Origin: Siderastrea siderea
Taxonomy: Eukaryota > Cnidaria > Anthozoa > Scleractinia > Rhizangiidae
Direction of reading: 5' to 3'
Length of the DNA stretch: 64,000 nucleotides
NCBI GenBank assembly: GCA_964030785.1
Contig: OZ034972.1
Span: 53,190,538-53,254,537 of the forward strand
Positions 24,646 to 38,000 of this stretch are shown here, piece by piece (position 1 is the first letter of the stretch; each line of letters starts with the position of its first letter). The position numbers and the translations under genes were made by a program. The notes under the pieces are model-generated. The model did no database searches, was not told the origin of the DNA, and saw only the letters and a list, made by a program, of their open reading frames with translations.

Positions 24646-27346
24646 CCAACCAACCAACCAACCAACCAACCAACCAATCAATCAATCATTCAGTCAGTCA
24701 GTCAGTCGATCGATCGGATCGGATGGGATCGGTCGTTCGGTCGGGCGGTCGGCTAGTCAGTCAGTCAATTAATCAATCAGGCCCAGACAAAACGCAAACG
24801 CAAACAGTGCCTGTTTAAATCTTTCGTCGACTTGCAAAGCATTGCAAAGGATTTCTTCTATATTTTCTTAAGACCTCGAAACTTAAAACCACCTTGTACA
24901 GCATCGTAAACAGCACCACGTGAAAGCAATGCTCAGTAGCTTTCATTTGAAAGGTCACACTTTAGGAATTCACCCGAACCAGAAATGGTAGAATCATATC
25001 AGATGTTCAGGGCTTGAGTAAACAGACCTGTAAATAGGTAGCGCGTGTGTGTCCGCTTTAGCTCTCCTGAAGGTCTGGGTAGGACTAAACTTACTGCACC
25101 ACATCTGCAAATGGATGAAAACCAAATATTACGAGGAAATATGTGTTTTCTTGTCAAGTCATTTTCTAGACACTGACCTGCACATTTTCAACGAAGTTTA
25201 TTCATAGAATGTCGCTATGGTTAAAAAAAATGCTAAAGAAGACAGTTAATTATATATTTTTTTAATTAATCTAAAACGTTGATCTTTACCTGTGCGTAAC
25301 TTAAGAAGAACATTTGCTCGTTGGGCCGTTTTAATCCGGGTACCAGCGCCTCGACGCCATGTTTTCTAACCCAGTTTTCATAAGCCTGTTACAAGAAAAG
25401 TGAATTTTCTTTAGAATGCTTTTCTTTGAAATAAAAATTTTGATTTTTTTTCTAAATGTTCAGCTTAATACAACTGGAAATATCATAGAAGAATACTGCT
25501 CAACAGATTTTGAATTATCACACTTTGGGATTTTTTGCACTGACTCAAAGGGTACTGAGAACCATTTGTAAATCAAAACAAAAAACATCTAAGGAAAGAG
25601 CTGCTCAGTGGCCTCATACTTGAGAATTTCCTTCACTGGCTTAAAAAGGTAGAAAGTAAAGAAGCGTCTGTAAATGTAAACCAAGAAAGTCGTTGTGTGG
25701 ACTTACCCTATAAGCAATTTTCAGAGCTCCATTGTCGGCAATGTTTTCGGGTAATGTAAGTCTACCGTTGACCTGTTGAAAAATAAGCAAGGTATATGAT
25801 TTGTTAAATACTTAACACAAAGAGAAAGAGATCATCGCACAAATGCGATGACCGCTTCCTCCTTCTTTCTTGCACAGTTCATAAGAATTCATTTTCATAT
25901 AGGCAATTTTCGCCGGGATTTCGAGGACAGTTGTCCTAGCAGTAAAGTTTTCATACGTACAAATATCTGCGAGCCGTCGATTTCAAGTGGGTATTTATTG
26001 TACTGGCTCACAAGGCATTGCGATCTGTTCCTGAATCCATTCAATGTAAAATTGCTCCACCACGGCTTGCTGATTTCACCGTACTTATTGAACAGGCGAC
26101 CTGCATGAGTAAACACAACAATAAAGAGTAAACACAACAATAAAGACTAATTTACATCGTGAGGTTTTGAAATTAGGAGGTGCGTAGGTTGTTGATTCAA
26201 AACCTGATCCAACTTTGCATTCGCTTTCTTTCCATAGCTACGATACCTAGATACTACATGTGCCCCCAGCCTTAACTTGGTAACAGCTGGTTTCTCCCCC
26301 CCCCCCCCCAAAAAAAATAAAAAATCATAAACCATTGATAATATAGACATGGGTGGCGAGAAACAGTGCGAAGCAAAGTCCGACGCGTGCTTTGCACTCG
26401 ATAACCGTACATCCACGTTTCCAAGACCTACTGACTACCGTTGACAACAGTAGTTGCATTGTTGTACTTCTTACCAACGCTGTCGAAGCCGTGAGTGAGT
26501 TCATGAGCCAGGACTATTCCAATTCCACCAAAGTTAACGGCTCTGTGGATATGGGAGTACTGTGTGTCAGTGTCTACAATGATCTTGTCGCAATTACGCA
26601 GTCCTGAGCTTTAATACAGAATCACCTTTCGTATACGAATCTCTTGAAATTTTATGATCCACAACTTTCAGCGTTTGAAACTGAAACACCCAAATAGTAC
26701 AATGTTTTGTAATGCATGTCTTAAAATATTAATGGTTGTTCGAAAACCTAGCCAAAAAGCTAATTTTTATACCATCATAGTGCAATTCTCTTAAATTTGA
26801 TACGATCCACATCTTTTAAACCTTCAGCACCAACACGCCCAAACTATCCAAGCATATTTTGTGATGCTATTCTCCATGATATCATTAAATTGGAATTGGA
26901 ATTAGATAAGGCCCTGGGCCCCTCCTTCTCAGACGGTAACAGTTACCTGGGCAACAATACAATTTGCAATTTTTATCACGCACTAGTTGAAGGCTTTTTA
27001 GAGAAAATAAATTGGCCCCACGCCCTTTTAAGGTGCTCTCTGTAGTTTGCTCTCCGTCAAATAGTCACGAAAAGGACAAGGAACTGAGCTCTCTTACCGT
27101 GGTGCTAGGCGTCCGTGATAAAATGGCGGCTGAAGCATCCCTGCCAGGACATCTGAATAAACAAATTTGTGACAAACAGAAATGAATTCTTAGCTTGTCA
27201 GAGAATGAGGTGGTTTTTTTCTTTTTTCTAGTTCCCTTTGCGTAGTTTTCTGAGACACTATTAAGGTCCATCCAAATGCAGATCAAGTGTGCAAGGACAA
27301 AACCTTTACTCGCTCTCATTCTTTACCAGAAAGCATTATCAAAAAC

Positions 27347-27423
<77 letters not shown>

Positions 27424-28873
27424 TATAACGGATGACGGCCTCCATGCATTCAAGAGTAGAGTTCGACGCTATCTAGTCTACAGTTTAGCACGAGAAAACT
27501 GACATCCAGCTACAATACAAAACATCTAACTCAAAAAATGCTTTAAGAGGGTGCAAATTCTAAATTGCGATATTAGCTCAACTCTAGTTGTGCTGTTTGC
27601 ACGTAAGTCGCTGCAGTTCGTCATTTCGATTGATGCCTTTTAGCACACTGACAACGGCAGAAAAATCGCCACTTACTTATTTCGTTTTTCTCCCACTGAT
27701 AATACGCGTTCACAGATTGTGGTCCATTAAACCACCTGCAACAAATCAAGGGGAAAACGAGATCAGTTTATTTCTGTCTACTTCGTTTCAGAAAAGCGTT
27801 GAAACAATTCTTTATCATCCTACTCTTTGCTCTAAATCTTGTTGATTCTAGCGCAACCTTTAGTGTTACGTCCTTTTGTGATTTTCAGCGACTCGACAAA
27901 ATGTAGGGGTCGGAGAGGAAGGAAGAAGGGCGCAGGGAGCGTAAGTTTTACGATTGTGGTAAACATGGGTATTTGCTTCGATTAATTGTAGATAAATCAC
28001 TTTAATTGATAAAGGAACCGTGAATAGAATCACCTCCTGACCCTTCAAGCTGAACAAAACGCAAAGAATACATGTTTCTATCTCAGTCAACTGATCATAC
28101 TTACTGTCCCCTTGTTGAGGGTTTTCTGAGTTTCGCGAGAGACTTGGACGAGTACCACCCGCTCATATTCACTTCGTTCAACAGAAATCGTTTGTCATCC
28201 ACTTCAAGCTGAAATTAATAAAAGATATGAGGCAATGTTATTTCAGTATATATAAATAGAACAACCATACAGTCAGAACAACGAAAACAACGTAACAGCC
28301 ATTTTGAAGCATCAAAAAAAAAAAAGAAAGAGGTAATGTCATTATGTCACGAACGCGGGACAAAGAAAAAAAAACGAGTTTTAGTGAGATTCAATTGTCT
28401 GTTTCAGTCATGCACCCATAGTGGTCAAAGACCGAGAAAGGCGGCGCATGTTGCAAGTGGGAAAAGACAGAGAACGACAGTGGTGGCGTGTGGTCGTCCT
28501 CGAAAATTATGTATGTTCATTTGCTCGGGTCTATTTCAGTTTTTCCTTATAGGCCGAGAACATAACACAGGCGAGAAGGAGAGACGCTCAAAGGCAGCAG
28601 AAGCCCTTAACCATTATCTCATGGTTTCACAGATAGAGTGTGGGAAAAAGAAAAGAAAACCTAGTTTCTAATCAACTGCAAAAAAACAAAAAATGCAGTT
28701 AAGGCGCTAGGTTTCCATTTTATGCTCACCCCTTGATAATACTCCCCGAGTAAAGTCTTGTTTACACATATGTCGGGGTACCCGATCTTCTCTACGATTG
28801 CATCCTCCTACAAAAAAACACGCTGTTTCTTTAAACATCGAAACTTTGCATGAGTTATCAGTCATTTTGTTGA

Positions 28874-28915
<42 letters not shown>

Positions 28916-31900
28916 GTTATTATTATTATTATTATTATTATTTTTATTATTGTTAGTGGAGGTTCTAACAGCGGAGAAAAATCGATTATCCAAAGTTTGT
29001 GAAAAAAAAATGCCACGGTGTATTTTCCATTTTATTTTAAAATAGTCGATGTCAACGGGTTTCGAGCTGGATTTAATCAGAAATCTATAATATTTACGGT
29101 TAAGCAAGAATTTTAGTACATGGGTTAGGCATCTTTTTTAAACTCGACGTTGCTCTATCTTGAACTCATATCTCAAACCAAGATAATCTCTCGCTCAGAC
29201 TAATCATGATTAACTCCTCATGAAACAAATACCGAAGTGAACTAAATTGAAGGGACTTGTTTAAAGGGTTGTTCTTTTAAATGCTTAAGAACTATATCTC
29301 CTATATCTCTCTCCAGTGCTTTTCGTTTTTCAAGCAAACGCGTCCGTCAAAAGTCTCCTTTTATCTTCAATACGCATGAAAAAAAAAAGGTTTAAAAGCT
29401 GCGTGTACCTTTTCGTAAACTTTAGGTCTTGTCTCGTCATCGATCCACGTCAAATTCGCCACTTCCTCTCGAAAGGCTTTTCTGATGTTCTCCATCATTT
29501 CTTTAACCTGTCAGTAACGAGATTTGTACGATACAATTGGAATGCTTCTCCGTCTTAGCTTGCGAGAAACAAATATTTGCGAATTTAAGAAAGATTTTGC
29601 TTTCACAAAGCTGCCGGCTCACTGAACAACCAGTTAACATTTTGGGAAACCATAGACAATATTTCCACATGCAGCGATGCTTCCTCGTTTGAAGGCCTGA
29701 ACATCTAATCACGCAGGATCTTTCTTATGTTATTTCTGAAATAAGTGTGTCTATGATTTAACTTGAGATTTACTTAACGTTCGAAAAAAGTATACGCATG
29801 TTACTTTCTGGTCTGAGTCGTTACTTGAGAGTGGATTGATGAATGCACGGATGGATGGATGAATGAATGAATGAATGAATGAATGAATGAATGAATGAAT
29901 GAATGAATGAATGAATGAATGAATGAATGAATGAATGGATGGATGGATTGATGGATGGATGGATGGATGGATGGATGAGTACATGACTAAATAAGGGAAG
30001 AGTGGTGTATCAATTGATGAGACAAACTGTGAAGAAGGGTTTTGAGTCAAAGAACAAGTGAATGAATAAGAGATGAAATAGTGAATGAATAAGTCAATGA
30101 ATACGTAAACGAGCAAGTCACTGGACAGACGTCACTGGATGATCGGATGAATACAGAGAGGGTAGAATGCCAGCAAAATACCCTAACATAGTCTCTTTAA
30201 GCTTTGACTTTAGGAGAGTTAACAATTATCCACCGAAGTGGAGGTGAATTATTTTTTTGTATGTACTAAGCCAGTGGATAGCCAGCACCCATGAGTTCTT
30301 TTCCCCTGAGAACAGAGGGAAAACTCGCGCGCAAAATCCAGAAAAATACCGGGAGGTGAGTAGCACGTACTATCCCGAGTTTGAGTAGCCAATCAGAGCG
30401 CGCCAAAAACACCATCCATACTGGTGTACACTAAAAGATGTTAAACTACTAAAGCAGAACTATTCTCAATACAAACCAGTGGAATCATCTTCTTGTCAAA
30501 TGCTTTCTCAATGTACAAGCTTCCGGTAGCAAATGTGAGCCCGCGATAGTAGTTGGTAGTTGTGATGCAAGTTAGCCATCTTGCCGGCTCAGCTTTGATA
30601 TGAGAAGCGAGCCTTTTATATTTAGCCTCTGCCTCTCGGAAGGGCCTGGATAGGAATGGTACCAATCTCCTTAGCACTGTCCAGATGAAGTAGTCTGAGA
30701 GGGTGCTGCAATGACCAATCAAAATTGAGTTAAAATTCGAGTCACAAAATGATCAGTTATCTAGTGCAATTGGAAAAAAATGTCACTAGGTAGTCGTTCA
30801 AAACAGTGCTAAAAATTGCAAGGGAACATTCATTTTGATCTCTGACTAAATTGAGGGCAAAGTCAGCCACACGTGTCCAGTGGCCAAGTGAGCATAAGGC
30901 ATTGCCACACCCATGATTATTGCTACTTCCTTGCCTGAATGGGACGCCAGTCAGGGTTAGCTCCAGCATTATGATAAGTTCTAGCAGTTCGCTGGTACCC
31001 AGTTATGCACTAGGTTGAATAAATAGTTTTTGGATTTAGGTGCTTTTCCCAAAGGCAGAACGGTCATTACACGCTTCTGGGAACGCCCCACCTACCCCTC
31101 CCCTAACCCAACATTTTGCTTTAAGTGATAATAGTAAAAAATGTTGGGTTAAGGGAGGGGTAGGCTGGGAGTTTCCCAGAAAAGTGTAATGATCCCACAC
31201 AAAGCCACAGTAAAAACAAGGGTCAGGACCACCGAACTGTGAGTCTAAAGAAATGGCACAGAATCACTCTGTTAACGAATCCAACCTAGAAAAATCAACT
31301 TCACATGAGGTTAAGGTTTCTTTTTGTTAATGAAGTAATACACATTTCAAAGATTAAAATGTGCTATATTTCATGCTTAATTGAAGCAATTTCGCGTCGG
31401 CCTGATCGTAACTCGAGTTTCTTCCCAATACGTTATTTTAGCAACTTTGCAGTATTGAGCAGCAATTACCAAAAGTTAGAAAAAAAAAACGTTTTTCACT
31501 GTAGATTACTCAGTTTTTATCCAGAAACACTTGCAAGTTCCACCCTTCTGTAACTTGAGCCTACTAAAAGCCAGGAATACCTACCTGTTATCAGTGGCAA
31601 GCACCACTTCAGACATGTTTCGGAGATACTCGGGTGCTGGCACGATGATGTTCTCGGACGCGTTGAGAGTGATGTTATACTCCGCAAACAAACCGTTCAG
31701 ATGGGACAGCCACGGAAACTACCGAGAAAAAAGGTTAGAAAGAGATCCTAAATGAGTCCTAAGATCATTAAGATGGATGAAATGGGAGCAAGGTTGACAA
31801 GGGTGGAAAATTGATGAGAGCTTATAACAGTAGACAAGAGGGCATGAGAGTTGGCTTTCAAACGACAGTCAGATATTGAAGTTTGTTCATTTTAGTGAAT

Positions 31901-31951
31901 TCAAATTTAGTGAAAGAGCGACAGAATATACAAGATTGCATCAGAGTATGA

Positions 31952-32001
<50 letters not shown>

Positions 32002-35000
32002 AATTCTTTATACAGATGGCCTATATCACACAAGGTGGTTTTCAATAGGGCACTGTGAAAATACAACAAGATAAAACTAACTAAAATACTAAAATGCTAA
32101 TTTAAATATTTGAAAATTAAGAAGGATTAAACACCTAAGTTCTACTTAAAAGTAGAAGAAAATGGAAAGCTATTTCGTTTTGTGTGAAAGTTAGCCTATA
32201 TATGAAGGTTGTGTAGCCAGCATAACTGAGGAGGGGTAGGGAGTAAAACGGAGGAAAATAAGGAAAATGACAGGGCGGAGAGAAAAGAGCAAGCCATAGA
32301 ATTGGCGGTCAAACAGAGCAACTGGTTTGCGTTACCGGCCATCCCGTCTTTTAAGTTTCTTATTGCACTTGAATGGTTTGTCTATTCAAGGTTCGGCTTT
32401 GTCCAGTAACTTTAGTTCTTTTCGACTGATTAATGACATAGTAAATACTGGATCACAACTGCCAGAGTTTAACCCAGTTTCTGTAGTATGACAGAACTAC
32501 CAGCATTATCCCTGGAGGGATTGCTAGTCCTTTGCAAGGGTTATACCCAGCAGTTTGTTGGGTGCTTGAACCCATGAATACACCTGGGTACAGAGATACA
32601 ATGTGGCCACTGAAAGTATGATACCAAGAGAGGAATGATACGTTAACCACCGGGCCACGGCGCCTCTACTTATTTCCGTCCTTTGTCAAGCGATCGCGAC
32701 ATGCATGAAAAATTTCAGTTATAATTTTAAAGATGAAATCAAGACGTATCTCGCTGACATCCAGAAATGCTGCCGACAAACATCATTTTAATACGAGTGC
32801 TGTTTATCTGACCAATGCCAAAGGAATTTTAGCTATTGCAACAGGCAGGATAGAGGTTAGATAGAAATATTTCTTTTACTTGAGGAGCGCGTCTCTGTAA
32901 TTCGTCTATCGTGATGGTTCTGTGAAGGTTCTCGTAAATGTAAGCTTGGGAAGGCATATTCTGCAACAAAGAAATGCAAAGATGACATTAGAAAAAGTAG
33001 AGTTCAGTAGTATAAAATGCTTCAAGTTGCATTTTATTATTGGTCTTTCATAAGCAAACACAACTGGAATCGAAAAATGAAAACTAGACGATAGCAAACT
33101 CTTTTTCAGCGAGAAGGTTAAATGTTTCTACATGTGTTTCATGCCAATTTTTTAATTAAGGACGTTCGCGCGAAAAACTTCTACAATACAGATTTTTTTC
33201 ATACTTTGGCTGCAGTCAGATAATGAGTTACCCATGTCAGAAATGCAAAAAAATTGGGGGGTCACCGACTTCGTTTTCAAAATAAAGCGCGTGGAAAACT
33301 ACCCCAATTTTGAAAAACCGGCCCTCGCAACTCGACATGGCCTCAGTGCTTGTTAGTTGAAAAATATTAAAAATGATTCGCTGTAGACCCAATTTTCTTA
33401 GTCAAATTTTATTTAAGTGGGTCTGTCAAGTAAACAATGTGAGCTGGTGTCATCCTTTTAGTTAAACTCATCCTCTAAGATGGACTTTTGCGAACACCGT
33501 GCAGCTACAATAATAGCATAATTCGATGACCCGAGGGCAGAAAAGTTGAAAAAAATCAAACTTCCACAATACAGATTTTCTTTATTTTTTCTCAAAACGT
33601 AGATAATTGACAGAGAAAGTGATTTATCAAAAGAAAATATGGGGTCAACGAACATTTAAGAGAGTTAAACCCGTGCATAGATACTAAAGTGCCCACTAGC
33701 GCTATATATCTCCACATTTCTCCAACAGCGCGCGCGCTCAATGCATGACGTGGCAGTGAATTGCGTGCGCAGTAAGGATACGCAGAAACAATTAGCGCGA
33801 ACGTCCTTAAGTCATCCTCTGCAGAAATTGAAATAACAAAATTCTTAGTCATGTTACGGGAACGTGATTTACGACATAGAATATTTATTGCTAGCATATA
33901 CCAAACCAGTGGATAGCGTTTTTCGCACGTTCTCACTGGCTGCTCAAGCTTGGGATGGTATCTGCTATCAGTCATCTTCCATCATTGTTGAGGGTTTTCG
34001 CGCGCAAGTTTCTACTCTTGATCATTTCTCAGAAAAGGAACTATTTGGTGGCTGGCTATCTATTGGTTTGGTATGTTCTAAAGCAATTGTTCACCTTGGT
34101 GTCTGTAAAGAGTGATGGATACTTAGAGTGATGGAAGCTTGGCGGCTCGGGAGATGTCCACCCCCACTTCGATGAATAATTGTTAATTATGAACTATTAA
34201 TTTTAGATACCGTGTGGCACTATAGTTTTGCGGGTTCTAATTTTCGCGATCCGCAAAAATAAGTTCCCACAAAATAAAATTACCGCATTTTTCCCCCCCA
34301 AAAATGTACTCTATTGTAGAAATTATATACCAAATTACTGGTTTAAAGGGGGAAATGCCATCGATAACTCAGTGGATAATACATCAAGGGGTACTCTAGT
34401 TATTGTCGATCCATTGTAGTGTGTAATAGACTGACATTGATTAATCTGTCTTACATTCCCATGTTGTTTTATTTGCATTGCGATTGATATGCTCAAATAA
34501 AAAACGAAAATGTTATCAGTTCCATTTGAACACGACTTCCAGAAAAACGCAAAAGTTAATTCCCAAGAAAAAAAACAGTCTCTTCCAATCGCAAAAATTA
34601 GTTTCCGCAAAACACAAAAATTGCTAATCCGCAAAATTGAACTCCCGCAAAAATTTAGTGCCACACTGTAATACCAAAGAGGATATAATCGTATAGTGGT
34701 TGAAGTAATGATGTGACAAGTCACGCTTTACGAACGAATAGAAAAATACTGGCTTTTCAAAAGGCGTCGTTAACGCCTCCTTGTCCTATTTTAAGGTCTG
34801 ATCACGTGATTAAAACAATCTCACGTTACCCGAGCGAGTTTCTCCTCAAATTCAAGAATTCCTCGCATGTGCGATTTGGTGGTAGCGTTTTTTCCTCCAA
34901 GAAGCATTCCCACTGTTGTCATATATTCCAGGTACGCGTTTTTCTTCTAAAAGGAAATAGGGAGTTATGCAATGTGAAAAAAGCTTGCAATTAAACATGG

Positions 35001-38000
35001 AAGTTAAAATAACGAAGCCAAAGCTATGTATGTAGCCTACAATTTGCTTTTTCTTCGTTTCGTTTGGTGAACCCTTGCCTTGATCGTGGCTTACTTGTGA
35101 CGCTGTCCTTAAGAAAAATGCCGCGGACAGTTGTGCACTTGGCAGGAGTCGCAGTTTACTGCTTCGCAAACATTTATTGAGCATTCTCAAATAAAAGAAA
35201 TATCATATGACAGGCAACTGCATAGCCTTGGCTTCTAAAATATTTTGTTATATAGACTCAAGACCTTGACCAAAGGATCAAAAGATATAACAGCGTTCAA
35301 TGTCGTTGGATGCAACATTTAAGATGAATTTGCCCCCTTCCCCCCCCCCCCCCCCCCGTACGAAACTGACTTTATGTAAACGAAGTTTAATCCCTATCAG
35401 ACTTTTGATCTAACACAATTTCAACATTGTTCAACAAAGTTGTATTCAGCAGTGTTGAATCAGTATTCTACAGAAAAACCTGTATGTGAGCAACTGCTCG
35501 CTGTAATTGGTTCCCTGCCAACAGGCTTTCTGCTTATATCCCAAAAATAAAATTTTGATAGTTGGAAAATAAACTTTCTCATAACATTACGTGTAGAAGG
35601 GGTGTTCGTATAATTAAACATCAATTTCACTCAACTCTTTACAAAGGAAAGAAACTAAATTCTTGAGCCACACAAGTTTGTAAGACATGTTTTTTCACCC
35701 TTTGCGAACATTCCGTTTGATTTGTCAAAAACAGTGAGACACAGTTCTTGTCTTGTATGTTCTAATAACATTCTTGTCTAGTCAATCAAAGACAATACAA
35801 TTTGCAAGTGTAATTTGCTGAAAACTAACTAAGACGGTTTGAACACACAGGACTCAGGACAGTCATGTTATCCGAACTTACGAAAAGGACATTTGTTGAT
35901 AAGTTTGCTGGTAATTAATTACATTACGCCTAAAGACACAGGTTGTTTTGTACCACTTGACCAAAGAGGTCATTAAAAAGGGATCTTTTCGACGTGCTGA
36001 CACTTTTCACGAAAGCAGAAACATGTACGCCTGCGTAACCTTAGGAGAAGAAAAATACCTTGTTTTATAAATGCTACATCTGTAGTCTTACGTTACAACA
36101 AGAACGTGCTTTAGATTTGAGGCGATAAATAATCGGCTTGACTGCCACGTGCCTTGTTTAACAAGCGCCAGTGCAATAATTGTTTTATTACATTTTCATC
36201 TTCGAAGAACTGAATTTTTTAGCTATATTTTTGGCTGAGGACTTTGCAACACGAGAATACTTCTGAACGCCACGGCATTTAAATGGTATCTAATTTTCTT
36301 ACAGGGCAAAAAGCAGGGTTATTCGCCGACAACTTCTGGTGGTGATGCAATCAGAAGGGCTTAAAATTCAATATCGACAAAGATATATTAGAGGTTGTAA
36401 CATTCGCCCGGCAGTTATTTACCTGTTAGAACAACATTTGTTTTCGGGAAACTTTTAATGGGGAAAATTTGAATGCGCAAATTCGAAAGATTTTCAAGAG
36501 TAAAACCCCGGGGAAAACAAGAGCATATTTCAAAAAGGACTTAAGCGGCCTATTTGGAAGTTGGAAACTTACACAATTCTAGTTTATTTAAATTAAAATA
36601 GGTTACAAAAAGGAAAAACAATTCACAAAAGGTATTTACCTTGCTAGCTTTACTGTTGTTTGCCAGATACTCGTCACGCAGCAAGCTTAACTCTGGTAGA
36701 CTTAACTGAAAAAACGAAAAAAAATTAAATACGGTACACAATCGGCGGACCTCACCGAAGCGATGTTCGTGTGGTAAAACTATTGTTTGCTTTGGGGCTG
36801 TGGAGGCAGTGTGGCCGAGAGGTTACGGCACCGGACTTGAAATCCGGAGTTCCCGAGTTCAAGTCCCGCTCTGACCGCTATCTGGAGTTGTTTCACGGCC
36901 GACTCGGGTTCAACTCCTCCTCCACACTTGTAAATAGCCAGCTGGTCTGCCTCCTGCCAGCTGGGATTTTTAACATGTTATGTTCAGTTTGAAATATTTG
37001 CATCTAAGGTTTAAATGTTCGGCCCTACTAGCACCTTACCGAGGGCAAATTAAGGACAATTATTTATATTATTCTAGTAAAGGTCTTGGTAGCAGGAAAC
37101 AAGTGATTATTTTAAGAATCAACATAACACTTAAATTTGAAACAAGACATGCTTGGGCATCCCTGATGCCATCCTCAGTTGAATGAAAATGCTGAAACAA
37201 CGCTTTATATATGTAACAGTAATTAAAATTGTTAAGGAAAGTATGAGCAAGACTAACAACAACAAAAAAGCGTTTCAGCATTTTCATTCAACTGAGGATG
37301 GCATCAATGGCATCAGGGATGCCGAAACATGTCTTCTTTCAAATTTAAGTACTATATTGTGTTGTTTCTTAAAGTAATCACAATTATTTTAGTAATTTTT
37401 GGGCTTGAAAACAGAGCACCATAAGTCTCAGGAAAAAAATCACAGACTTAAACAAATTCAGTGTATAAAAATTCGTTCTTAAAGAAACACGTAACTTAGC
37501 CTTATTGAGTCAGGCCAAATAGGTGCATGCGATTTATAGTTCATTTAGTTGGTTTAGTATGAATTTATCGCATATTAGGCCGTAACTTGAAAACTTGACA
37601 GGTTTTGAAACTTTTGTTCCACTACGTCCAGTGTAAGTCTTTTGTTAACAAAATTGTGTTTGTTTCCCTTGTTTTTTTCTTCTTATTTTTAGTACTCCGT
37701 TCAGAGGCAAAGCGAAAGTAAACATTTGCATTTCCTGGACGAATGTAATTTCATTGAATTTGTAGCGACCGGTCAGATTTCTTACAAGCGGATTGATGTT
37801 ATCCTACGAGATCTGACCCTTGAGTTGTAAAGGTTTGACACTTAAAGAAACTTAAATAACCCTCTAACCCCAGACGTTACTATCACGTATTGTAGTAAGC
37901 TTACCTTAACAATGTGTTTTTTAGAATATCTAGGGTCTGTTGGCACATCTATGGTAAACAGAGGCGAAGAATGCAAAAACGTTTTCTGAATCGTTCCAAG

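Noticed and set aside
24553..24772. Frames reading SINQ/NQPT repeats
   Set aside because: Translation of a tetranucleotide microsatellite; also antisense to the M13 intron.
29751..30116. 121-codon minus frame with SIHP/SFIH repeats
   Set aside because: Product of the (ATGA)n array.
30217..30250. Possible MITE end (aacaattatccaccgaagtgg)
   Set aside because: Similar inverted text occurs near 34162-34187, but no matching second end or duplication could be assigned to either.
36806..36885. Candidate functional tRNA-Ser(UGA)
   Set aside because: The anticodon arm is good but acceptor and T stems do not pair and the long variable arm is missing; a SINE body follows.
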